This document shows positions 50,169 through 59,700 of a DNA stretch of 64,000 nt, piece after piece. Source of the stretch: an uncultured Akkermansia sp. (GTDB lineage: Bacteria > Verrucomicrobiota > Verrucomicrobiia > Verrucomicrobiales > Akkermansiaceae); the NCBI GenBank assembly GCA_905200945.1, contig CAJKMG010000001.1, positions 124,001-188,000 of the forward strand. The letters run 5' to 3'. The first letter of the stretch is position 1. Every line of letters starts with the position of its first letter. The translations under genes were made by a program, and so were the position numbers. Under the pieces are notes generated by a model. It ran no database searches, was not told where the DNA came from, and saw nothing but the letters and a program-made list of their open reading frames with translations.

Positions 50169-52130
50169 TTATTCCTCAGCCTCAATGCCTTCGCCGATCA
50201 TCTTGGGATCTTCCGGCATCTTGCCTGTTGTAAAGTAACCTTCAATTTCTTCCAGGGAACGCCCCTTGGTTTCAGGCAGGAAGAAGGTCACTGTAATGAA
50301 ATACAGCACCGTAATGCCGCCCAACGTAAAGAACACGCCGGAATAACCGCAGCTTCCCACCCACGGAAGGAAGGAACCGGCAATGACCGTAGAAACCAGC
50401 TGGTTGATCAGCAGGGCAATCGCCATACCGTTGGAGCGGATGCGGGCAGGCATCAGCTCAGACAATGCCAGCCAGACGCATACGCCGGGGCCGGTGGCAT
50501 AAAAAGCAATGAAGATAATGAAGAACGCAGTCACGCCCCAGCCCATGGAGGTATCCGGCTTTTCGCCCAATTCCGCCTTCAGAATGGAAACGGGCTTCAT
50601 GGCATAGCCGTCCTTGCCGTTCACCACCACTTTGTTGGTGGAATCCGGAACGGCCTTGATCACGGCCAGGGAAGCCTTGTCCTCTTCCTTCTTGATATCC
50701 TTGGTATCCTTGGTCAGTTCGGAAAATTCTACGACGGAAAGCTGGGTGGAAGACCCCATCAGGAACTGGTACCAGGCGGGATTGGCTTCCGGCTGGTCAT
50801 AGGTGATGATGAGCTGCATCCTGTTGATGTCCTTGTCGGCCATGCCGTTTTTGGCAAGAAGATTCCTGATGAAAGGGGAATCCGGTGTGCGTTCCAATTG
50901 AAGCGTACGGATGGAACCCACATCCTTGCCCAGTTCAAACTCCCTCTGAACGGAAGAACTCTGGGCGGCCAGCAGGGCCGCCACATCCGCAGTCACGTCC
51001 TTGCGGGCTTTTTCCACATTATTGAACAGGAATCCGGTACCGAGAAGACCAACCACAATGCCGGCCGTTCCAATTTTGAGCAGGAACTTGCGGCCCTTGC
51101 GGTCCACCAGCACCATGGCGACGATAGTCATCAAGCAGTTCACGACCTTGATGGTAAAGTCCGCCCAGTTGGCAGTAGTCCCTTCCAACCCAGCCTGCTG
51201 GAACACCTTCACGGAATAATTCAGCACGGAATTAATACCCGTAGCCTGCGTAAACGCCAGAACAAGCACCGCCAGAACAAAGGGATAGATATACTTGCGC
51301 TGAAGAAGGGACTCGCCGGAAGAACTCTGCTTCTTGAGTTCCTCCGCCTTCTGTTTCTCTTCTTCTTCGATGTGAACCATTTCATCAAACACTTCCTTGG
51401 CGCGGGACTCTCCGTAACTGCGCACCAGCACAGCCATGGCTTCATCCTTGCGACCCCGGCGGAACAGGTAGCGGGGAGATTCGCTCAAACGGAAGGAACC
51501 GAAAAACAGGAACAGGCCGGGAATGGCGCAAACCCAGAAAATAGCCTGCCAGGCCAGAACCTTGGCGGAAATCAGCGACTCTTCGCTCGCGCCGGAATTT
51601 TCAACGCCGCCCACATAACTGGCGGCCAACAAACCGACAACGGCGGCAAATACCAGGCCCACCGTCAGCAGAAACTGGAACATCCCCGTTCCCTTGCCCC
51701 GGGACTCGGCGCTCAGGCACTCGGCCAGATACAGCGGAACAACCACGCCCACAATACCGGCGCTGGCTCCCTGGAGAATACGGCCCAGCAACATAATGCC
51801 GAATACTTCCTGGGACAGGCAGATCACGGGAATACTCGCCGTGAACAAGGCAGCGGCCACGGTAATCAACGCCTTGCGCCCCATCTTGTCGGCCAGATAG
51901 CCAGCAAACAGGGAAGAAAGAACGCTGCCGAACAGCACGGCCGCCACCACCTGGGAAAGCTGGGAGGGATTAAAACCGGCCGTCTGCTCAATATAGGGAA
52001 GCGCAGCAGCAATCACGCCAACGTCCACACCGTAGAGCAGGCCGCCCAAACCGGCCATGATGAGGAGATAACGCATATACCGCCTGGCCGAATCCGGAAC
52101 GGCGGATTTCATGTTTTCTTGGTCTGTCAT
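50169..52130 (-). CDS. MFS sugar porter with a large periplasmic insertion
   Basis: A proton- or facilitated sugar transporter of the SP family, 653 residues against about 450-500 usually. Hallmarks: GYLADKMGRK after helix 2 (78-87), GRILQGASAGI in helix 4, SESPRYL after helix 6, TGINSVLNYS in helix 7, the DRKGRK repeat motif after helix 8 and the C-terminal PETKGRSLEEIE. Between helices 9 and 10, residues ~371-527 form an extra ~155-residue hydrophilic domain that must face the periplasm. A Lys/Glu-rich cytoplasmic loop (~255-275) is normal. Substrate not deducible. Monocistronic; about 320 bp of featureless sequence lie upstream (52131-52450). Confidence 0.9.
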   Translation of the reverse strand: MTDQENMKSAVPDSARRYMRYLLIMAGLGGLLYGVDVGVIAAALPYIEQTAGFNPSQLSQVVAAVLFGSVLSSLFAGYLADKMGRKALITVAAALFTASIPVICLSQEVFGIMLLGRILQGASAGIVGVVVPLYLAECLSAESRGKGTGMFQFLLTVGLVFAAVVGLLAASYVGGVENSGASEESLISAKVLAWQAIFWVCAIPGLFLFFGSFRLSESPRYLFRRGRKDEAMAVLVRSYGESRAKEVFDEMVHIEEEEKQKAEELKKQSSSGESLLQRKYIYPFVLAVLVLAFTQATGINSVLNYSVKVFQQAGLEGTTANWADFTIKVVNCLMTIVAMVLVDRKGRKFLLKIGTAGIVVGLLGTGFLFNNVEKARKDVTADVAALLAAQSSSVQREFELGKDVGSIRTLQLERTPDSPFIRNLLAKNGMADKDINRMQLIITYDQPEANPAWYQFLMGSSTQLSVVEFSELTKDTKDIKKEEDKASLAVIKAVPDSTNKVVVNGKDGYAMKPVSILKAELGEKPDTSMGWGVTAFFIIFIAFYATGPGVCVWLALSELMPARIRSNGMAIALLINQLVSTVIAGSFLPWVGSCGYSGVFFTLGGITVLYFITVTFFLPETKGRSLEEIEGYFTTGKMPEDPKMIGEGIEAEE

Positions 52131-52450
52131 GGTCGTTGCATTTTAGTAAATTGGCTTTTCTCCGCAACCAAAAAAGAAGCTTCCCGGGCAAAAACAAACT
52201 TCCTCCCCGCAAATGTGCCCAAATGGTGAAAATATCGCAAAAGAAACAAGTAACAAACCGTCCGGGGACAGGAAATCATTTGGCCGCCTCTGCAGAAAAG
52301 CCCTCATGCATCCCACCGGTTCCGAAAAACAGCCATGGAAAAATTCCGGAGCCGCACTTCAATCCCCGTAAAACCGTCCGAAAAAACTCCCTTTCCGCAT
52401 TGGATCCGGAAAAACAGCGCGATGCGCCATCACGGAAACGGAAACCGCCC

Positions 52451-54034
52451 TTACCGGCCTCCTTTGGAGGAAGAATCTATCCCCAGCCGCTTTTCAATTA
52501 GGTTCACAGACAACTCCGCGCACAGGCGCAATTCGTTATCGGCGTCATGAGTGAAAGCTTTAAGCGCGGACAGGGAAGCTTCCGAACCAATTTCCCCAAG
52601 AATGCGGGCGGCGGAACGTTTCAACACAAAATCGTCTGACTCATTCAGCGAACGAATGATATCAGCTTCTCCCGTTGGGCCGGCAGCCTTGCATTCGTCC
52701 TCCCACTTCTGGGGATCCTTTTTCCATTCCTCCAGAAGCAACGCCAAACTTCTCTTTTCTGAACCATGCAGCAAAAACCTGATCAGAGACGCCGGAATTT
52801 CGCAATCCGCCTTCTTCAGCTCCGTAGCCACGTAATCAACCACGCGCTGAGCCTCCTCCTGATCCGGCTCCGCCCATACCACAAGGGCCGAAGCCAACGC
52901 GGTCACATATTCCGCATCACGCCCCCACGGTTCCCGGAGAAGCTCCACCAGCCTGGCAGAAACCTCACCCCGCATCTTATCCGGATTTACGGCTGACAGA
53001 CGTTTTGCGGCGGCAATAACGCGGCGGATATCCAGACAGGACAGCTCCTTCAGATTAGCCAGCACGAAATACTGGTGGCGTTCATCCTGCAACGCGGCGG
53101 AAGCGGGCCGCGCCTCAAACCTGTCCCGGTTCAGAATCACCTCCACAAAAAAACGCTCCTTATCCTGCAGGGACACCTTCCCCATCTTGCCCGCTACCTC
53201 TACAAATTCCTTAAACGTAATGGGAGTGGGAGTAATAACAAACAGCCCGCCGCCCGTTCCCTTGCGGTCGTAAAAAATAGGTTCGTCCTCGGACTGGGTC
53301 ATCCTCTTCAAATACGCCTTCACCATATCCCGGTTGGCCGCATTCACCCCTACCACCCATACGCCCAGAACCCCCTGGGATTCCTTTCGGTCAATAGCAG
53401 AAAACAGAGGCTTCAAATCACCTGCTCCATAATTCTGGACAGAAGCGTTCTTGGAGGGCAGCTGCTCCAGTCCCATGCTGGTAAATCCGGAGACATTTTC
53501 ATCCCCGGCGGCCCCACCCTCTTCATGCCCCCCGAGCAGGGAGGGATTCACCTTGACCGGATACACGAAAGGCAGGGATGCAATCCCCCCTGCAACCAGA
53601 AACCCCAGTAAAATGAAAACAATCTTGTGCCTGCGGCCGGCACAGGCCATCAAGCCCCCGGCAAGACAGGCAAAAAACAGGGCAAATGCCTTCTGCTGGG
53701 GCTGCTGCAGCATGGAAAGGAAAAAGGTTCCATCCATCTCGGAAGAAGCATTATAAAAAATCCAGACACAGCCGGCGGCAACAGCCAGGGACGCGCAAAG
53801 ACACACCAATTGAATCAGCCCCGTTTCCACCAGAGCACTCTGAATGACCTCCCTTCTGTCTTTGGGAGGATGGACGGAAACGGCTCTCTTCGCTTTGGCG
53901 AAAGGCTTCTTGGGAAGAAGTTTTTCCCTGTCGCAAAGAAACTCATGCCCGCATTTGCTGCAATTCACCATAGAACCTTCCGCGGAAGAAGGAACATTGA
54001 TATGTCGTTTGCACTGTGGACAGTTCAGATTCAC
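52451..54034 (-). CDS. Zinc-ribbon membrane protein with HEAT-like repeats
   Basis: A 527-residue protein of unknown function. From the GTG at 54034 it starts with a zinc ribbon (CPQC at 5-8, CSKC at 25-28), a Lys-rich linker, and three transmembrane helices (~72-94, 116-132, 137-158), followed by a long soluble part that ends in HEAT-like repeats (DFVLKRSAARILGEIGSEAS, LSALKAFTHDADNELRLCAE). The GTG is chosen because a GGAG sequence lies directly upstream and because the zinc ribbon then begins at the N-terminus as in similar Verrucomicrobia and Planctomycetes proteins. The frame is open to 54151. Possibly a sensor; that is inference. Confidence 0.7.
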   Translation of the reverse strand: MNLNCPQCKRHINVPSSAEGSMVNCSKCGHEFLCDREKLLPKKPFAKAKRAVSVHPPKDRREVIQSALVETGLIQLVCLCASLAVAAGCVWIFYNASSEMDGTFFLSMLQQPQQKAFALFFACLAGGLMACAGRRHKIVFILLGFLVAGGIASLPFVYPVKVNPSLLGGHEEGGAAGDENVSGFTSMGLEQLPSKNASVQNYGAGDLKPLFSAIDRKESQGVLGVWVVGVNAANRDMVKAYLKRMTQSEDEPIFYDRKGTGGGLFVITPTPITFKEFVEVAGKMGKVSLQDKERFFVEVILNRDRFEARPASAALQDERHQYFVLANLKELSCLDIRRVIAAAKRLSAVNPDKMRGEVSARLVELLREPWGRDAEYVTALASALVVWAEPDQEEAQRVVDYVATELKKADCEIPASLIRFLLHGSEKRSLALLLEEWKKDPQKWEDECKAAGPTGEADIIRSLNESDDFVLKRSAARILGEIGSEASLSALKAFTHDADNELRLCAELSVNLIEKRLGIDSSSKGGR

Positions 54035-54151
54035 CGGGCTCCAATATGCACGTTTTTCATTCTTTTGCAATACCAGTCTTCCAAACTTTTCCTTTATCAT
54101 GCGGCCCGCTAAAATTTTCAAAAAACTTCCATTAACCCCCACTCTCATCAT

Positions 54152-54496
54152 TTCTCCTTTTCATTCCGGCTCTCTGATTTTTTCAGAATTTTAAAATTCA
54201 TCCAAAACGCTCTCATTGAAAATATTATTCACCTGAAAACCATTCCGCAAACTTCGGAAAACAAGGTAAATAAAAAGTTCCCATTTTTTCTGGCGAAAGA
54301 CTGGGAATTTTTTAGTCCGCTTTCATAAATAAAAAACTCATATTTCCAAACAACCCCTGAGATAAATTATTTGAATTTTACGACCCGGGTCCATTGAGAA
54401 AAAGATAAAAACACTTCTCATGCCCATCCTACCGCCTCACGTCATTCCGAGTGAACACGCTTGCAGAAGAGAAAATTTGGTAGTAGAATTTTCGCC
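54152..54496. other. AT-rich divergent intergenic region
   Basis: The ~460 bp between the zinc-ribbon protein start and glnS is strikingly AT-rich here. It should hold both promoters. A weak hairpin TTCCCA/TGGGAA with T runs is visible around 54277-54313. I see no gene, tRNA or T-box-like leader before glnS. Confidence 0.4.
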
Positions 54497-56176
54497 ATGT
54501 CATTGCAGCCTGCCGAACGCCGAGATTTCATCCGCGATATGATTTCTGATGACCTTGCCTCCGGCAAGCATCAGGCCCCGGTAACACGCTTTCCTCCGGA
54601 ACCCAATGGGTATCTTCATATCGGACATGCCAAATCCATCTGCCTCAACTTCGGCATCGCCCAGGAATTCCCGGGCGCGCGCTGCCACCTGCGTTTTGAC
54701 GACACCAACCCCAGCAAGGAAGACCAGGAATATGTGGACAGCATTCAGGAAGACATCCGCTGGCTGGGCTTCGACTGGGGCGACAACCTTTTCTTCGCCA
54801 GCAACATGTTCGGCTTCTTTTACGAATGCGCCGTTTCCCTCATCCGCAAGGGATTGGCCTACGTAGACGAACAGACGGTGGAGGAAATACGCGCCCAGCG
54901 CGGCAACGTGAATGTGCCCGGGCAGGAATCCCCCTACCGCAACCGCTCCGTGGAAGAAAACCTGGAACGGTTCCAGGCCATGAAAAACGGGGAAATCCCG
55001 GAAGGCAGAGCCATCCTGCGAGCCAGGATAGACATGGGCTCCAGCAACATGAACATGCGTGACCCCGTGTTGTACCGCATCATGTTCGCGGAACACCACA
55101 ACACGGGCAGTTCCTGGTGCATTTATCCCATGTATGATTTTGCCCACCCGCTGGAAGATGCCTACGAACACATCACCCATTCCCTCTGCACGCTGGAATT
55201 TGAAAACCACCGCCCCCTCTACGACTGGGTCATTGAAAACTGCCCCGTCCCGGCGCGCCCGCGCCAGACGGAATTCGCCCGCCTGAACCTTACCTACACT
55301 GTCATGAGCAAGCGCAAGCTGCTGCAACTGGTTCAGGAAGGGCACGTTTCCGGCTGGGACGATCCACGGATGCCTACCGTCTCCGGCATGCGGCGCCGGG
55401 GCTACACTCCTGCCGCCATCCGCAACTTCTGCCACACCATAGGCATCACTAAATTCAACGGCTTCACGGATGTGGCCCTGCTGGAATACAGCGTCAGGGA
55501 AGACCTGAATGCCAACGCGCCGCGCCGCATGGCCGTGCTCAATCCTCTCAAAGTCACCATCACCACCTTGCCGGAAAATGCGGAGGAAATGGCCGAAGTG
55601 CTGAACAATCCGGAAAAACCGGAAGAGGGCGTCCGCCGCCTTCCCATCACAAGGGAAGTCTGGATTGAACGGGACGACTTCATGCTGGACCCGCCTAAAA
55701 AATACTTCCGCCTGGCTCCCGGCCGTACCGTACGCCTCCGGGGGGGCTACTGCATCACCTGCACGGACTACAAACAGGATGCTGAGGGAACTGTCACGGA
55801 AATCTTCTGCGAGCACATTCCCGGCACCATCGGCTCCAACCCTCCGGAAGGGATCCAGTGCCGCGCCGCCATCCACTGGGTAAGCACTAAATATGCGGTG
55901 GACGGGGAAATCCGCATCTATGATCGCCTTTTCACGGAAGAAAATCCGGACGCTGCCGAAGAAGGATTCCTGTCCGTCATGAATCCCTCCTCCCTGTCCG
56001 TCATCGCAAACGCCAAGCTGGAACCCTCCCTGGCCGGAGCGGAACCCGAATTCCGCTGCCAATTCGAACGTCTCGGCTACTTTGTGGCGGACCGCAGGGA
56101 CCATGTGCCGGGCCGGCGGCCTGTTTTCAACCGCACTGTGGCTCTCAAGGACTCCTGGGCGAAAAAACAAAAATAA
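54497..56176 (+). CDS. glnS: Glutaminyl-tRNA synthetase
   Basis: Class I synthetase that charges tRNA-Gln. From the ATG at 54497 it has 559 residues with the ATP motif PPEPNGYLHIGHAKS, the GlnRS-specific RFDDTNPSKEDQEYVDSI, the KMSKS-like VMSKRK and the C-terminal anticodon-binding beta-barrels. The presence of GlnRS means glutaminylation is direct for tRNA-Gln. First gene of the plus-strand run; ribBA starts 19 bp after its stop. The frame upstream to 54461 is unsupported. Confidence 0.96.
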   Translation: MSLQPAERRDFIRDMISDDLASGKHQAPVTRFPPEPNGYLHIGHAKSICLNFGIAQEFPGARCHLRFDDTNPSKEDQEYVDSIQEDIRWLGFDWGDNLFFASNMFGFFYECAVSLIRKGLAYVDEQTVEEIRAQRGNVNVPGQESPYRNRSVEENLERFQAMKNGEIPEGRAILRARIDMGSSNMNMRDPVLYRIMFAEHHNTGSSWCIYPMYDFAHPLEDAYEHITHSLCTLEFENHRPLYDWVIENCPVPARPRQTEFARLNLTYTVMSKRKLLQLVQEGHVSGWDDPRMPTVSGMRRRGYTPAAIRNFCHTIGITKFNGFTDVALLEYSVREDLNANAPRRMAVLNPLKVTITTLPENAEEMAEVLNNPEKPEEGVRRLPITREVWIERDDFMLDPPKKYFRLAPGRTVRLRGGYCITCTDYKQDAEGTVTEIFCEHIPGTIGSNPPEGIQCRAAIHWVSTKYAVDGEIRIYDRLFTEENPDAAEEGFLSVMNPSSLSVIANAKLEPSLAGAEPEFRCQFERLGYFVADRRDHVPGRRPVFNRTVALKDSWAKKQK

Positions 56177-56195
56177 CCTCTCTTCATCCCCTTTT

Positions 56196-57398
56196 ATGGA
56201 TAATCAACTCCAATTCTGTTCCGTTGAAGAAGCCGTGGAAGAAATACGGCAGGGACGGATGATCATCGTTACGGACGACCCCGGGCGCGAAAATGAGGCA
56301 GACCTGATCATTGCCGCCGAATTCGCTACGCCGGAAGCCATCAACTTCATGGTTACCCACGCCAGGGGCCTCGTCTGCGCACCGCTTTCACCGGAACGGG
56401 CGGATGCCCTCCAGCTCCCTCTCATGACCTCCGTCAACCGGGAAAACATGTCTACTGCATTCACCGTCTCTGTAGATGCGGCGCATGATATCACTACGGG
56501 AATCAGCGCTGCGGAACGGTCCCTCACCATCCGCACGCTGGCGGACCCCAAAGCCACCGTCAACGACTTTGTTCAGCCGGGTCACACATTCCCTCTCCGC
56601 GCCGTTCCCGGCGGAGTGCTGCGCCGCGCCGGCCATACGGAAGCCACCATTGACCTCGTGCGCATGGCGGGCCTCCAGCCTGCCGGCGTCTGCTGTGAAA
56701 TCATGAAGGAAGACGGTACCATGGCCCGCATCGGGGATCTGGGAGGATTCCAGGAAAAACATGGTCTGAAAGCCTGCACCGTAGCCCAGCTTATTGAATA
56801 CCGCCGGGCCAAGGAAAAGCAAATCCGGCTGGTGGAAACCGTCAACATGCCCACAGACTACGGAAACTTTACCTGCCGCCTCTATGAATCCCAGCTGGAC
56901 GGGGCTCTTCACCTGGCCCTGGTTCACGGGGAAATCTCCCCGGACAAGCCCACGCTGGTACGCGTGCATAGTGAATGCCTGACGGGTGATGTCTTCGGCT
57001 CCCGCCGCTGTGACTGCGGCAGCCAGCTGCACACCGCCATGCGCCGCATCGCTCAGGAAGGGGGCGTCCTGCTCTACCTGCGGCAGGAAGGCCGAGGCAT
57101 CGGCCTGGCGGCGAAACTCAAGGCCTACAAGCTTCAGGAACAGGGTTTGGATACCGTGGAAGCCAACCTCAAACTTGGCTATCCGGACGACCTGCGCGAC
57201 TATGGCATCGGAGCGCAAATCCTGCATGACCTGGGAGCAAACCAGCTGCGCCTGCTTACCAACAACCCGCGGAAAATCGTGGGGCTGGAAGGCTTTGGCA
57301 TAAAAATCACGGAACAGGTTCCTCTCATTATCCCACCCAACGAACAAAACAGCAAATACCTGGCTACCAAAAAATGCAAGCTGGGCCATATCCTGTAA
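56196..57398 (+). CDS. ribBA: Bifunctional 3,4-dihydroxy-2-butanone-4-phosphate synthase / GTP cyclohydrolase II
   Basis: Makes both precursors of riboflavin. From the ATG at 56196 it has 400 residues: RibB domain (~1-205; DDPGRENEADLI, RAGHTEATIDL) and RibA domain (~210-400) with the zinc site GDVFGSRRCDCGSQLH and QEGRGIGL. All key residues are present. Probably on one transcript with glnS and ribH. No FMN riboswitch is seen. Confidence 0.96.
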   Translation: MDNQLQFCSVEEAVEEIRQGRMIIVTDDPGRENEADLIIAAEFATPEAINFMVTHARGLVCAPLSPERADALQLPLMTSVNRENMSTAFTVSVDAAHDITTGISAAERSLTIRTLADPKATVNDFVQPGHTFPLRAVPGGVLRRAGHTEATIDLVRMAGLQPAGVCCEIMKEDGTMARIGDLGGFQEKHGLKACTVAQLIEYRRAKEKQIRLVETVNMPTDYGNFTCRLYESQLDGALHLALVHGEISPDKPTLVRVHSECLTGDVFGSRRCDCGSQLHTAMRRIAQEGGVLLYLRQEGRGIGLAAKLKAYKLQEQGLDTVEANLKLGYPDDLRDYGIGAQILHDLGANQLRLLTNNPRKIVGLEGFGIKITEQVPLIIPPNEQNSKYLATKKCKLGHIL

Positions 57399-57417
57399 AC
57401 TTCCACTCCATCCTTTC

Positions 57418-57906
57418 ATGTCCACGGAACTTCCCCGCCGCCAGCGCGCCACGGGCACGCGCGCCAAAATCTGCATCGTCGCCTCGGAATACAACGAACA
57501 ATACACCCAGGCTCTGGTAGACAACTGCTCGGCCGAACTGGAAACCGTGCTTCCCTCGGTCCGTCTGGAAATCATCCGCGTGCCGGGAGCTTTCGAAATT
57601 CCGGTGACCATTAAATCCGTTCTCTCCCGTTCTCCGGAAAAACGTCCCGATTCCGTGGTGGCCCTGGGAGTCATCCTACGCGGCAGTACGGATCACGCGG
57701 ACCTGATCGGCTCCACCATTACCCAGGCCCTGATGCAGCTTGCCCTGGAATTCACCATTCCCGTTATTCATGAAGTCCTGCTCCTGAATGATGAAAAGCA
57801 GGCTTTTGCCCGCTGTATCGCCTCTCAGCTTAACCGCGGACGTGAAGCGGCCCGTACCGCTGCCCGCATGGCGGAACTCTTCCTCAACTCCCTGCCCCGG
57901 CAATAA
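57418..57906 (+). CDS. ribH: 6,7-dimethyl-8-ribityllumazine synthase
   Basis: Condenses the butanone phosphate with the aminouracil to give lumazine, the riboflavin precursor. The 162-residue protein has VASEYNEQYTQALVDN, VPGAFEIPVTIK, VALGVILRGSTDHADLI and the C-terminal NRGREAARTAARMAEL, all matching RibH. Start ATG at 57418, 19 bp after ribBA. ribD and ribE are not in the window. Confidence 0.95.
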   Translation: MSTELPRRQRATGTRAKICIVASEYNEQYTQALVDNCSAELETVLPSVRLEIIRVPGAFEIPVTIKSVLSRSPEKRPDSVVALGVILRGSTDHADLIGSTITQALMQLALEFTIPVIHEVLLLNDEKQAFARCIASQLNRGREAARTAARMAELFLNSLPRQ

Positions 57907-57934
57907 GGCACACCCCTCTCTCTTCTCCATCGCC

Positions 57935-58819
57935 ATGCTCTCTCGTAATCAAATCAGACAAACAGCCCTCCAATACCTCTACGCCGCCTCCCAAACGCCG
58001 GAAACGGAACAGGAGGGAATCTGGGATATCCTGATGGAACCTTTCCGGGGCGACTACTGCAAACTCAAAGCCAAAGCCGTCTCCGGCCACCTGACAAGGG
58101 ACTATCCGGACAAGCTGCGCCTCTTCATCACCCGCGCGCGGGAAACGGCGGACAAACTGCAGCAAGATCCCCTTACCCTGCCTGTCCGCGACCAGCTTCA
58201 GGATCTCCTGGCCAAGGAAGGAGAATTCAACGCCTCCCTGCTCCGGCTGAAAAAAGCTCTGCACGAAGACCCCGCCAATGACAAAGGTTCGCTTTCCGCC
58301 GCCTGCGACGCCGCCCAGGAACTCAATACCGCGCTGATGCAGATGCGCCGCCGCCTGCTGGACACGCTCAAGGACTTCCCAGCCTACAACGCAATCTGGC
58401 CCTCCCTCATTTCCTCCTGCAGGAAACTCCAGGAAATCAATGACCGCATCAACTGCCTCATCCACCCGGACGACCGCCCTTCCCTTGCGGAAATAAAAAA
58501 AGTGGTGGAGGCAGGACGGGATGCGGATGAACTCTACCGGGAAGCCAAAAACCTGGGAGAAGACATCCTGCGCCGCCGGGACGGGCTGGACGCCGCCATC
58601 GACTCCACTTTGGAAAACTACTCTCCGGAACGTGTCAGCGCCATTGACCGCGCCATTCTGCGCCTGGGCGCCTATGAACTCCTTCATCGCAAAGACCTCC
58701 CGGCTCCCATCGTCATCTCGGAGGCCATCCGTCTGTCGGAACGCTTCTCCTCAGCGGAATCCCCCCGCTTTGTCAACGGCGTCCTGGCCGGAATCTCAAA
58801 AACGCAACGCCCGGCATAA
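57935..58819 (+). CDS. nusB: NusB antitermination factor with long insertion
   Basis: Helps form the rRNA antitermination complex with NusE and boxA RNA. Start is the ATG at 57935 (MLSRNQIRQTALQYLYAASQ). The C-terminal half is clearly NusB (DAAIDSTLENYSPERVSAIDRAILRLGAYELL, then EAIRLSERFSSAESPRFVNGVL at about 215-285). The total is 294 residues, about twice the usual ~140; residues ~45-210 are an added helical, Lys/Leu/Arg-rich region without a known domain. Placement between ribH and ftsY follows the ribH-nusB order of many bacteria, which supports the call. Confidence 0.88.
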   Translation: MLSRNQIRQTALQYLYAASQTPETEQEGIWDILMEPFRGDYCKLKAKAVSGHLTRDYPDKLRLFITRARETADKLQQDPLTLPVRDQLQDLLAKEGEFNASLLRLKKALHEDPANDKGSLSAACDAAQELNTALMQMRRRLLDTLKDFPAYNAIWPSLISSCRKLQEINDRINCLIHPDDRPSLAEIKKVVEAGRDADELYREAKNLGEDILRRRDGLDAAIDSTLENYSPERVSAIDRAILRLGAYELLHRKDLPAPIVISEAIRLSERFSSAESPRFVNGVLAGISKTQRPA

Positions 58820-58833
58820 CTCCGCTTCGCGCC

Positions 58834-59682
58834 ATGGCAGGATTTTTCAAAAAACTATTCACCAAATTCTCCCGAAGCTCCCGGATAGACTGGGATGAAC
58901 TGGAAGCTGATCTGGTAGCCGCAGACATCGGCATCAGGCGCGCCATGGGTATTGTGGACCAGCTGAAAGAAAGCAAAGGCCTGGATGCGGAAAATCTGGT
59001 GGAATCCACCCGTGAAGTGCTTCGCCAGGCCTTTCCTTCCACAGTCCCGTCCCTGCCCGTCTCTCCGGAAGGAAAACCGCTGGTCATTCTGGTCGTGGGA
59101 GTCAACGGCACCGGAAAAACCACTTCTGCGGCCAAATTGGCCCATTTGCTGCAAAAACAGGGTTCCCGCGTTCTCCTGGCTGCGGCGGACACTTTTCGTG
59201 CGGCCGCTGTGGAACAGCTCCAAAGCTGGGCGGACAAGCTGAACATTCCCATCTACAAGGGAGCGCCCAGCCAGGATCCGGCCTCCGTCTGCTATGAGGC
59301 CCATACGCAGGCCATCAGGGAAAGCTTCCAATACCTCATTTGCGATACCGCGGGACGCCTCCATACGCGCCACAACCTCATGGAGGAACTCTCCAAAATT
59401 CGCCGGACTCTCGCCAAGCAGGATGCATCCGCCCCCCACCGCACCCTGCTGGTGGTGGATGCCACCACAGGCGCTAACGCCCTGGCTCAAGCCAGGGAAT
59501 TTCATAAAGCGACTCCTTTGGACTCCGTCATTATCACCAAAATGGACGGTTCAGGAAAGGGAGGCGTAGCCGTAGCCATCATGGATGAAATGCACACACC
59601 CCCCTCCTTTTTGGGAACCGGGGAAGGAGCCGAAGACTTTGAACCCTTCAATCGGGACCGCTACGTGGATTCCCTGCTGTAA
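58834..59682 (+). CDS. ftsY: Signal recognition particle receptor FtsY
   Basis: GTPase that docks SRP-ribosome complexes at the membrane. The 282-residue protein is the NG core only: the N domain (MAGFFKKLFTKFSRS to ~75) and the G domain with GVNGTGKTTSAAKLA (89-103), DTFRAAAVEQL, DTAGR, TKMDGSGKGG and FLGTGEGAEDFEPF. The long acidic A domain of E. coli is absent, as in many bacteria; the basic N-terminal helix may replace it for membrane binding. Fourth of the five tightly spaced genes after glnS (14 bp after nusB). Confidence 0.95.
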   Translation: MAGFFKKLFTKFSRSSRIDWDELEADLVAADIGIRRAMGIVDQLKESKGLDAENLVESTREVLRQAFPSTVPSLPVSPEGKPLVILVVGVNGTGKTTSAAKLAHLLQKQGSRVLLAAADTFRAAAVEQLQSWADKLNIPIYKGAPSQDPASVCYEAHTQAIRESFQYLICDTAGRLHTRHNLMEELSKIRRTLAKQDASAPHRTLLVVDATTGANALAQAREFHKATPLDSVIITKMDGSGKGGVAVAIMDEMHTPPSFLGTGEGAEDFEPFNRDRYVDSLL

Positions 59683-59700
59683 CGGGACCGCCCCAAATCC

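Noticed and set aside
49980..52229. 749-codon open frame on the plus strand over the sugar porter
   Set aside because: Antisense shadow; the minus strand has all sugar-porter motifs, and the plus frame runs through the porter's terminator.
54500..56170. 556-codon minus-strand frame over glnS
   Set aside because: Antisense shadow of glutaminyl-tRNA synthetase.
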